Position numbers and translations under genes: made by a program
Assembly (NCBI GenBank): GCA_905215835.1
Contig: CAJMRR010000058.1
Location: 1 to 11,611 of the forward strand
Length of the DNA stretch: 11,611 nucleotides
Direction: 5' to 3'
DNA from: an uncultured bacterium
GTDB taxonomy: Bacteria; Actinomycetota; Coriobacteriia; Coriobacteriales; Coriobacteriaceae
In this document: positions 1 through 5,162 of the stretch, piece after piece
How positions within the stretch are numbered: the stretch's first letter is position 1
How the letters are laid out: each line of letters opens with the position of its first letter
Notes under the pieces: model-generated
Seen by the model: the letters and a program-made list of their open reading frames with translations, nothing else
Databases searched by the model: none
Told to the model about the DNA's origin: nothing

Positions 1-120
1 TCCGTCATCACCGAGCCGGTCCCGGCAGACGCACTCGGCCTGGGTCGTGCCCGTCAGGTAAACATTGAGGGCTGGGCCGCCGATTATCGCCGCCGTCTGC
101 ACGAGGACGACGAGGTATAA
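1..120 (+). CDS. glmU: GlmU C-terminal end (partial)
   Basis: The last 39 codons of a + strand gene enter from the left edge and end at TAA 118-120. The readable peptide contains GLGRARQVNIEGW. This matches the C-terminal tail of the left-handed beta-helix acetyltransferase domain of GlmU, where small-residue/ARxRQxN followed by an aromatic residue is typical. GlmU is the bifunctional glucosamine-1-phosphate acetyltransferase / N-acetylglucosamine-1-phosphate uridyltransferase that makes UDP-GlcNAc for peptidoglycan in the cytoplasm. The tail ends in a short acidic stretch (HEDDEV). The assignment is supported by the neighbours: glmU followed by prs and pth is a recurrent order in Gram-positive bacteria. 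Only the tail is visible, so the catalytic residues cannot be checked. Confidence 0.8.
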   Translation, partial: SVITEPVPADALGLGRARQVNIEGWAADYRRRLHEDDEV

Positions 121-137
121 CGTTTTACCAAGCATCT

Positions 138-171
138 AAGGAGCTGTTCCCATGGGGGCGGCTCCTTTTTC
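138..171 (+). terminator. Intrinsic terminator after glmU
   Basis: A perfect 7-bp stem, AAGGAGC (138-144) with GCTCCTT (161-167), surrounds a 16-nt loop and is followed by a T-run (166-170). It lies 18 nt after the glmU stop and should separate glmU from prs transcription. Confidence 0.75.
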
Positions 172-261
172 TATCGTGACCTGCGCAACCGGATGAGTGG
201 TCGGTTCGTGTCCGTTGACGGTAAAGACGTTATCAAGACTCGATAAACCCCGTCGCGCGGT

Positions 262-267
262 TACAAT
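262..267 (+). promoter_or_regulatory. Possible prs promoter (-10 box)
   Basis: TACAAT matches the -10 consensus at five of six bases and stands out in a GC-rich region, about 46 nt before the prs start. No convincing -35 box is seen 16-18 nt upstream. A TTGACG at 215-220 is too far away to pair with it. A promoter in this gap is expected because a terminator follows glmU, but the exact site is tentative. Confidence 0.35.
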
Positions 268-313
268 GCAAAAAGGCATCTATATGGCATTCGATATATA
301 AAGGAGAAGGGTA

Positions 314-1300
314 ATGCCGATTAATGATCCCGAGAAGTCGGAGAATATGCGCAAGTCCATCCGCGTGTATTCCGGTTCCTCCAACCGTCCCCTCGCTCAG
401 AAGATCGCTGAGTACCTTGGGGTCGAGCTTTCGGGCCTTACGCTAAAGCAGTTCGCCAACGGTGAGATTTACGCCCGCTACGACGAGACCGTCCGCGGCG
501 CCGACGTCTTCCTGATTCAGTCCGTGGCCGGCGGCAACGTCAACGACATGCTCATGGAGCTGCTCATCGCCACCGACGCTGCCAAGCGCGCATCCGCCCG
601 CTCCATCACCGCCGTTATCACCCACTACGGCTATGCCCGCCAGGACCGCAAGGCCGGCCCGCGCGAGCCCATCACCGCCCGCCTCGTCGCCAACCTGCTC
701 GAGCGCGCTGGCGTCAACCGCATCATCACCCTCGACCTGCACCAGGGCCAGATTCAGGGCTTCTTCGATATCCCGGTTAACCACCTGTCCGCGCTGCCGC
801 TGTTTGGCCAGTACTACAACGACATGCACTTCGACACCGACAACCTGGTTGTCGTCTCCCCCGATGTGGGCCGCGCCAAGGCCGCCAAGAAGCTGTCCGA
901 CATGCTCGGCTGCGACCTGGCCATCGCCCACAAGGGCCGTCCGCGCCACAACGCCGCCGAGGTCATGGGCATCATCGGTGACATCAAGGGCAAGACCTGC
1001 ATCATCAACGACGACATGATCGACACCGCTGGCACCCTGTGCGCCAACGTCAAGGAGCTCAAGGCTATGGGCGCTGGCGACATCTACGTCTGCGCCACCC
1101 ACGGCATCTTCTCCGGTCCGGCCATCGAGCGTCTGAACGACGCCCCGATCGTCGAGTGCCTCGTCACCGACGCCATTCCCGTCGAGGTCGGCGGCAAGAT
1201 CAAGACCATCTCGGTCGCCGAGGAGTTCGCTCAGGCCATCTCCGCCGTTTACCACGAGGAGCCCGTCTCCACGCTCGTCGGCGGCGACTTCGCACTGTAA
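314..1300 (+). CDS. prs: Ribose-phosphate pyrophosphokinase
   Basis: This is PRPP synthetase, which makes 5-phosphoribosyl-1-pyrophosphate from ribose 5-phosphate and ATP for purine, pyrimidine, NAD, histidine and tryptophan synthesis in the cytoplasm. At 328 residues it is close to the usual 310-320. Visible signatures are the ATP-binding YARQDRKA (residues 107-114), the DLHQGQIQGFFDIP segment (141-154), the flexible-loop catalytic Lys and Arg in HKGRPR (K207, R209), and the PRPP-loop DDMIDTAGT (233-241). The start at 314 is chosen because AAGGAG (301-306) sits 7 nt upstream. An internal ATG at codon 12 would give a more typical N-terminus but has no such site. The gene has its own intergenic region on both sides and is terminated at 1329-1406. 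Identity is secure from the motifs. Confidence 0.97.
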   Translation: MPINDPEKSENMRKSIRVYSGSSNRPLAQKIAEYLGVELSGLTLKQFANGEIYARYDETVRGADVFLIQSVAGGNVNDMLMELLIATDAAKRASARSITAVITHYGYARQDRKAGPREPITARLVANLLERAGVNRIITLDLHQGQIQGFFDIPVNHLSALPLFGQYYNDMHFDTDNLVVVSPDVGRAKAAKKLSDMLGCDLAIAHKGRPRHNAAEVMGIIGDIKGKTCIINDDMIDTAGTLCANVKELKAMGAGDIYVCATHGIFSGPAIERLNDAPIVECLVTDAIPVEVGGKIKTISVAEEFAQAISAVYHEEPVSTLVGGDFAL

Positions 1301-1328
1301 TCGCATCGTCCTTGTAACCCGGCGCATC

Positions 1329-1406
1329 GCCGTCGGAACAGAAGAAACCCCCGCGCTCCCCCTTGCTTCGCAAAGGTCGCGCGGGGGTTTCTTCTGTTCC
1401 GACGGC
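1329..1406. terminator. Long perfect hairpin, bidirectional terminator
   Basis: Two 28-bp arms (1329-1356 and 1379-1406) are perfectly complementary and enclose a 22-nt loop that holds a small inner stem (TTGC/GCAA). The stem carries CCCCCGCGC/GCGCGGGGG flanked by A-rich and T-rich segments inside the arms, so the core works as a GC hairpin followed by TTTCTTCTGTT in either direction. It begins 28 nt after the prs stop and should block read-through into pth. The rest of the gap (1407-1524) shows no clear promoter box. Confidence 0.8.
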
Positions 1407-1524
1407 TCGCCCTGCCGCGGCCGCGCTTTTGTCTGGTGGGATTTCGCTGAAACGAAGTCTCGCCTTCGGCGGGCGTGGTAGCCTTTGTCGTTGATTAAAC
1501 TTTTTATGTAACGGAAGGACAAAT

Positions 1525-2154
1525 ATGGCAGCTGCACAGCCGCTTAAGATTCGCATGGTTGCCGGACTTGGCAACCCTGGCGATGAGTATGCCGAAACCC
1601 GCCACAACGCTGGTTTCAAAGCAATCGACGAGCTGGCCCGTCAGGCCGGCGTCACGTACTGGAAAAACCAAGCAGGCGCCGAGGTCGCGCTCATCAACAT
1701 CAACGATCCCGAGGAAGAGGGCGGCAAGCGCCAGATTGTACTGGTCAAGCCGCAGTCGTACATGAACACCTCGGGCGGGCCCATCTCCAAACTCTGCCGC
1801 GAGTACAAGATCAAGGCCGAGGAGCTGCTCGTCATCCACGACGAGCTCGATATTCCCGCCGGCGACGTGCGTGTTAAGGTGGGCGGCGGCCATGCCGGTC
1901 ACAACGGCCTGCGTTCCATCATCGACAAGATGGGCAGCCGCGACTTCAGCCGCATCCGCACCGGCATCGGCAACCCTCCCGGCAAGATGGCCGTCGCCGA
2001 CTACGTGCTTAAGCAGCTGCGCGCCCGCGAGGCCGAGGATTTCCAGGACACCTGCGCCCGCGCGGCCGACGCCGCCGGCCTGGCGATTGTGCACGGCGTA
2101 GTCTATGCTCGCGACCATGTCAACGGCGCCGCCTCCGCCAACGGCAAGCACTAA
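1525..2154 (+). CDS. pth: Peptidyl-tRNA hydrolase
   Basis: Pth cleaves the ester bond of peptidyl-tRNAs that drop off stalled ribosomes, recycling tRNA in the cytoplasm. At 209 residues it is slightly longer than the usual 185-195, with short extensions at both ends. Active-site landmarks of the bacterial Pth family are all present: GLGNPG with Asn17, TRHNAG with catalytic His27, KPQSYMNTSG with Asn81, HDELD with Asp106, and GGHAGHNGLR with Asn127. The start is supported by GGAAGGA (1513-1519) 5 nt upstream. The second Met at residue 11 directly precedes the conserved core but lacks an equivalent site. The terminator stem begins on the stop codon itself. Together with glmU and prs this is the familiar conserved neighbourhood. 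mfd, a frequent next gene, is not present here. Confidence 0.97.
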   Translation: MAAAQPLKIRMVAGLGNPGDEYAETRHNAGFKAIDELARQAGVTYWKNQAGAEVALININDPEEEGGKRQIVLVKPQSYMNTSGGPISKLCREYKIKAEELLVIHDELDIPAGDVRVKVGGGHAGHNGLRSIIDKMGSRDFSRIRTGIGNPPGKMAVADYVLKQLRAREAEDFQDTCARAADAAGLAIVHGVVYARDHVNGAASANGKH

Positions 2155-2183
2155 AACCTATCATTTAGGGATAGGTTTATTTT
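2154..2183 (+). terminator. Intrinsic terminator of pth
   Basis: A perfect 9-bp stem, AAACCTATC (2154-2162) with GATAGGTTT (2170-2178), has a 7-nt loop and is followed by a T-rich tail to 2183. The left arm starts at the last base of the pth stop codon. Confidence 0.8.
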
Positions 2184-2260
2184 GGCATGTTTTACCTGCG
2201 GAAACGCCGCAGCGGCCGCATCGCAATAAACCGCGCACCGCCATACACACATAGCACCCC

Positions 2261-2305
2261 AAAGGGGGCCGACCTCATTGCAACCCGAGGCTGGCCCCTT
2301 TGCCG
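2261..2305 (+). terminator. Second terminator-like hairpin
   Basis: AAAGGGGGCC (2261-2270) pairs with GGCCCCTTT (2293-2301) with one bulged G. An inner CCTC/GAGG stem lies inside. The tail is only weakly T-rich (CTTTGCCGTTTT). It may be a back-up terminator for pth, or it may end a short transcript that starts between the two hairpins. No promoter for such a transcript is evident. Confidence 0.5.
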
Positions 2306-2416
2306 TTTTACCCGATAAAGCTGACCAAAATAAACCTCTCCCCCTTTGGTAGGCCAAAGTGGACAAACCCTGCTCCCAACCGCCGAAGACACACGTAAGT
2401 GACATGTCCATGAGGG

Positions 2417-2422
2417 TATAAT
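2417..2422 (+). promoter_or_regulatory. nfnAB promoter, -10 box
   Basis: TATAAT is a perfect -10 hexamer, 105 nt before the nfnA start. The -35 region about 17 nt upstream (around 2394-2399, CGTAAG) is poor, which suggests an activator-dependent or otherwise regulated promoter. Transcription would start near 2429. Confidence 0.6.
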
Positions 2423-2426
2423 TTGC

Positions 2427-2464
2427 ACCGTATGTCTGCACAACGCCTGTGCACGTACGGTTTT
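2427..2464 (+). promoter_or_regulatory. Inverted repeat at nfnAB transcript start
   Basis: Outer arms ACCGTA (2427-2432) and TACGGT (2456-2461) and inner arms TGCACA (2437-2442) and TGTGCA (2448-2453) form an interrupted hairpin with a 5-nt loop, followed by TTTT. It sits a few bases after the -10 box. As DNA, the inner 17-bp dyad would suit a repressor overlapping the start site. As RNA, it would be a hairpin at the extreme 5' end. I cannot assign a known regulator; the half-site arrangement does not fit the Rex consensus. Confidence 0.45.
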
Positions 2465-2527
2465 ATTCGGGCTACCGTCCATTTCCGTGGAGGCACGGTT
2501 CGGCGGCCCTAACAAGAGAGGGGTTCT

Positions 2528-3367
2528 ATGTATAAGATCCTGGAGAAGACGCAGTTCTCGGAGAAGGTGTTCAAGTTCCGCATCGAAGCGCCTGCAATCG
2601 CCAAGCATGCGCACGCTGGACAGTTCCTCATGGTTCGCGCCAACGAGACGGGCGAGCGTGTCCCGTTTACCCTGGCCGGCTGGAACGGTGACGAGGGCTG
2701 GGTCGAGTTCATCTTCATGGTGATCGGAAAGACCACCGAGATGCTTTCCACCTACGAGGCCGGCGAGTCGCTGCGCGACGTCGTGGGCCCGCTGGGCGTT
2801 CCCACCGAGATGGCTGAGGGCCCCTGCGCCGTCATTGGCGGCGGCGTCGGCCTGGCAATTGCCTTCCCGGTCGCCAAGCACCTGGTCGAGACCGGCCACG
2901 AGGTGCACGCCATCATGGGCGCCCGCACCAAGGACCTCCTGCTTATGGAGGACCAGTTCCGCGAGCTCCTCGACGAGGACCACATCCACATCACCACTGA
3001 CGACGGCTCCTACGGCGAGCAGGGCGTTGTCACCGCTCCGCTGGAGCGCCTGCTGCAGGACAAGGCCGTGAGCCAGGTCTTCTGCGTCGGCCCCGTTCCG
3101 ATGATGAAGTTCTCGACCCTCACCGCCCAGAAGTACGACACCCCCATCACCGCGTCCCTCAACCCCATCATGGTTGACGGCACCGGTATGTGCGGCTGCT
3201 GCCGCGTCGAGGTGGGCGGCGTGACCAAGTTCGCTTGCGTCGACGGCCCCGACTTCGATGCCACCCTGGTCGACTGGGATGACCTTCGTGCCCGCCAGGC
3301 CGCTTACCGTTCCGAAGAGGGCGAGTCCCTCAAGGCCTATGAGGAAAAGAGCTGCGCATGCCACTAG
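2528..3367 (+). CDS. nfnA: NfnA, ferredoxin:NADP+ reductase-like subunit
   Basis: This is the small FAD/NAD(H)-binding subunit of NADH-dependent reduced ferredoxin:NADP+ oxidoreductase (NfnAB), also annotated as 'sulfide/dihydroorotate dehydrogenase-like' or PyrK-like. The 279 residues show a FAD-binding RVPFTLAG motif (44-51) in the N-terminal barrel, a nucleotide-binding GGGVGLA (104-110), and a C-terminal [2Fe-2S] site in DGTGMCGCCRVEVGG (217-231) plus C237. The likely ligands are among D217, C222, C225 and C237. C224 is an extra cysteine where other members often have a small residue, and the tail ends in CACH. The start is fixed by GAGAGGGG (2516-2523). The last 10 bp overlap nfnB, so the two are translationally coupled. 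No PyrD partner is nearby, which argues against a role in dihydroorotate oxidation. Assignment follows from pairing with nfnB. Confidence 0.9.
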   Translation: MYKILEKTQFSEKVFKFRIEAPAIAKHAHAGQFLMVRANETGERVPFTLAGWNGDEGWVEFIFMVIGKTTEMLSTYEAGESLRDVVGPLGVPTEMAEGPCAVIGGGVGLAIAFPVAKHLVETGHEVHAIMGARTKDLLLMEDQFRELLDEDHIHITTDDGSYGEQGVVTAPLERLLQDKAVSQVFCVGPVPMMKFSTLTAQKYDTPITASLNPIMVDGTGMCGCCRVEVGGVTKFACVDGPDFDATLVDWDDLRARQAAYRSEEGESLKAYEEKSCACH

Positions 3368-4767
3368 TTAACGGTCGTTTCGTTGCCGATATGAAGTCGC
3401 CCCGCACCCCCGATAACGAGGAGCCGGCTGCCGAGCGCGCCTGCGACTTCCGCCCCGTCGACAAGGGCTTCACCGAAGAGATGGCGCTGGCCGAGGCCGA
3501 GCGCTGCCTCAACTGCAAGAAGCCGTTCTGTGTTGAGGGCTGCCCCGTCAACATCAACATTCCCCGCTTTATCGAGCAGATCCGCGCGAAGGACTTCGGC
3601 GGCGCTCTCGATACCATCCGCGAGGACTCCATGCTTCCCGCTATCTGCGGCCGCGTCTGCCCGCAGGAGAACCAGTGCGAGGGCAAGTGCATCCGTGGTA
3701 AGAAGTCCGAGCCCGTGGCCATCGGCCAGCTCGAGCGCTTCCTGGGTGACCGCCCCGAGCTCGCCTCCACGCCCAAGATGGCCCCCAAGAACGGCAAGAA
3801 GGTCGCCGTCGTCGGCTCCGGCCCGTCCGGCATCACCTGCGCCGGCGAGCTCGCCCGTAACGGCTTTGACGTTACCGTCTTTGAGGCCTTCTTCACCGGC
3901 GGCGGCGTGCTGGTCTACGGCATCCCCGAGTTCCGTCTGCCCAAGGCAGTCGTCAAGCGCGAGATTGACGGCCTGGAGGACATGGGCGTCAAGTTTGAGT
4001 ACAACTCCGTCGTGGGCAACATGGCCACGGCCGAGGAGCTGTTCGAGCAGGGCTTCGACGCCATCTACGTGGCGACTGGCGCTGGCCTGCCCAAGTTCCT
4101 CAACGTCCCCGGCGAGAACCTGCCCAACGTCTTCTTCGCCAACGAGTACCTCACCCGCGTGAACCTGATGAAGGCCAACAAGTTCCCCGAGTTCGACACC
4201 CCCACCAAGCACGGCAAGAACGTCGTCGTCTTTGGTGGCGGCAACGTGGCTATGGACGCCGTCCGTACCGCCAAGCGCCTGGGCGCCGAGCACGCCATCA
4301 TCGCCTACCGTCGTACCGAGGACGAGATGCCCTGCCGTCGCGCCGAGCTGCACCATGCTAAGGCCGAGGGCGTCGAGGTTCTGCCGCTCGTCTCCCCGCT
4401 CGAGTTTGTCGCCGGCGAGGACGGCTCCGTGTGCGCCGTCAAGGTCCAGAAGATGGAGCTCGGCGAGCCCGACGAGTCCGGCCGTCGTCGCCCGGTGCCC
4501 ATCGAGGGCGCCATCGAGGAGATCCCCTGCGACGTCGCGATCTCTGCTATCGGTACCAACGCCAACCCCTTCGCAAAGAAGATCGGCGGCAAGATGGAGC
4601 TCAACAAGTGGGGCTACATCGTCGCCGACGAGGAGACCGGCCAGACCACCGATCCCCGCATCTGGGCCGGCGGCGACATCGTCACCGGTGCCGCTACGGT
4701 CATTCTGGCGATGGGCGCCGGCAAGAAGGCCGCCGCTTCGATCACCAAGAGCCTGCTGGGCGAGTAA
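3358..4767 (+). CDS. nfnB: NfnB, glutamate synthase small-subunit-like flavoprotein
   Basis: This is the large NADP(H)-binding subunit of the electron-bifurcating transhydrogenase. With NfnA it couples NADH and reduced ferredoxin to reduction of NADP+ (reversible, cytoplasmic). In automated annotation it is usually called 'NADPH-dependent glutamate synthase' (GltA/GltD-like), but no large glutamate synthase subunit is present here. The 469 residues contain two [4Fe-4S] cysteine groups (C50, C53, C58, C62 and C97, C101, C107, C111), an FAD-binding GSGPSG (153-158), an NADPH-binding GGGNVAMD (293-300), and the C-terminal FAD motif GGDIVTGAATVI (439-450). It starts inside nfnA; GAGGAAA (3341-3347) is a weak, distant ribosome site, consistent with coupling to nfnA translation. 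The length is normal and no key residue is missing. Confidence 0.93.
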   Translation: MPLVNGRFVADMKSPRTPDNEEPAAERACDFRPVDKGFTEEMALAEAERCLNCKKPFCVEGCPVNINIPRFIEQIRAKDFGGALDTIREDSMLPAICGRVCPQENQCEGKCIRGKKSEPVAIGQLERFLGDRPELASTPKMAPKNGKKVAVVGSGPSGITCAGELARNGFDVTVFEAFFTGGGVLVYGIPEFRLPKAVVKREIDGLEDMGVKFEYNSVVGNMATAEELFEQGFDAIYVATGAGLPKFLNVPGENLPNVFFANEYLTRVNLMKANKFPEFDTPTKHGKNVVVFGGGNVAMDAVRTAKRLGAEHAIIAYRRTEDEMPCRRAELHHAKAEGVEVLPLVSPLEFVAGEDGSVCAVKVQKMELGEPDESGRRRPVPIEGAIEEIPCDVAISAIGTNANPFAKKIGGKMELNKWGYIVADEETGQTTDPRIWAGGDIVTGAATVILAMGAGKKAAASITKSLLGE

Positions 4768-4795
4768 TCACCTACAGCGCTAGCCACCAAACGGC

Positions 4796-4834
4796 AAAGT
4801 CCCCATCGAGCACACGCCCGGCGGGGACTTTTTT
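4796..4834 (+). terminator. Intrinsic terminator of nfnAB
   Basis: A perfect 9-bp stem, AAAGTCCCC (4796-4804) with GGGGACTTT (4823-4831), is followed by an unbroken run of six T (4829-4834), 28 nt after the nfnB stop. Confidence 0.9.
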
Positions 4835-4850
4835 CTATGCCGGTCGACCG

Positions 4851-4885
4851 ACCACCACAAAGGGGACAGGCACCTTTGTGGTGGT
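4851..4885. repeat. REP-like perfect hairpin
   Basis: Arms ACCACCACAAAGG (4851-4863) and CCTTTGTGGTGGT (4873-4885) pair perfectly over 13 bp with a 9-nt loop, GGACAGGCA. The core AAAGGGGACAGGCACCTTT resembles a recurrent intergenic palindrome that I recall from several bacterial phyla, often discussed with REP-associated transposases. That link is from memory and unchecked. A 10-bp palindrome CGGTCGACCG (4841-4850) abuts it on the left, and a degenerate half copy (GGGGACTTGCCTGG, 4888-4901) follows on the right. It may also help terminate minus-strand transcription arriving from the surface-protein gene. Confidence 0.65.
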
Positions 4886-4908
4886 TTGGGGACTTGCCTG
4901 GTCGTTTT

Positions 4909-4965
4909 GTCTCAATCCGTAACACCTGGAGCCCGTTGAGCCTTGTAGTTGTTACAGATCAAGAT
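4909..4965. repeat. Inverted-repeat unit 1 of 3
   Basis: Left arm GTCTCAATCCGTAACA (4909-4924) and right arm TGTTACAGATCAAGAT (4950-4965) surround a 25-nt centre. Twelve of 16 positions pair by Watson-Crick rules. Three of the four mismatches become G-U pairs in RNA of the minus strand. This is the most degenerate unit and the farthest from the surface-protein gene. Confidence 0.8.
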
Positions 4966-4988
4966 ATTGTGCGAACATCCGCCAGTTC

Positions 4989-5045
4989 ATCTCAATCTGT
5001 AACAGCTAGAGACCAAATTCCCCGCTACGTGTTACAGATCGAGAC
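4989..5045. repeat. Inverted-repeat unit 2 of 3
   Basis: Left arm ATCTCAATCTGTAACA (4989-5004) and right arm TGTTACAGATCGAGAC (5030-5045) flank a 25-nt centre unlike that of unit 1. Fourteen positions pair, and both mismatches would be U-G in minus-strand RNA. Its left arm lies 80 bp from that of unit 1. Confidence 0.85.
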
Positions 5046-5069
5046 GTTAGGTTGGCGGCCGAACAGTTC

Positions 5070-5126
5070 ATCTCAATCTGTAACACCTGGAGCCGTTTCG
5101 GGCAGTTTGGTGTTACAGATTGAGAT
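5070..5126. repeat. Inverted-repeat unit 3 of 3
   Basis: Left arm ATCTCAATCTGTAACA (5070-5085) and right arm TGTTACAGATTGAGAT (5111-5126) are perfectly complementary over 16 bp, again around a 25-nt centre. It starts 81 bp after unit 2 and ends 36 bp from the stop codon of the minus-strand surface-protein gene. Units 1 and 3 share CCTGGAGCC at the left of the centre; unit 2 does not. The sequence between units (about 23 nt) is also variable, apart from a shared AGTTC just before the left arms of units 2 and 3. Confidence 0.88.
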
Positions 5127-5162
5127 TTTGCTGAGGCCGAGAACGAGAGCCGCTACCCACCC

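Larger units (their letters stand above)
2155..2527. other. 373-bp gene-free stretch before nfnAB
   Basis: No convincing gene lies between pth and nfnA. The stretch holds, in order, the pth terminator, a second terminator-like hairpin at 2261-2301, a small inverted repeat CTTTGG-TAGG-CCAAAG (2344-2359) that could be a protein-binding site, a TATAAT -10 box at 2417-2422, and a structured leader of about 100 nt. It is less GC-rich than the flanking genes around 2302-2425. The only short ORF seen (2187-2318) lacks a ribosome-binding site and runs through the hairpin. Confidence 0.7.
4835..5162. other. Convergent intergenic region, no gene
   Basis: The 328 bp between the nfnAB terminator and the stop of the opposite-strand surface-protein gene contain no credible coding sequence. 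They are occupied almost entirely by the REP-like hairpin and the three inverted-repeat units. On the minus strand this is the 3' untranslated region of the surface-protein gene. No ordinary GC-stem plus T-run terminator for that strand is visible before the repeat units, so the units themselves or the REP-like hairpin may end its transcript. Confidence 0.75.

Noticed and set aside
443..1537. 364-codon open frame on the minus strand across prs
   Set aside because: It is antisense to the unmistakable prs gene, has low-complexity Val/Gly/Asp-rich translation typical of GC-rich third-position shadows, and no ribosome-binding site.
2187..2318. 43-codon ORF between pth and nfnA
   Set aside because: No Shine-Dalgarno site, Arg/Pro-rich composition, and the frame passes through a terminator-like hairpin.
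2429..2527. Known riboswitch class in the nfnA leader
   Set aside because: Only simple hairpins are visible; I could not match the conserved core of any riboswitch class I know.
2192..3364. 390-codon minus-strand open frame across nfnA and its leader
   Set aside because: Antisense shadow of nfnA caused by codon bias. The translation has no recognisable motif, and the frame runs through the promoter and terminator region.
4909..5126. CRISPR array
   Set aside because: The repeats alternate in orientation instead of being direct, there are only three units, and no cas gene is present.
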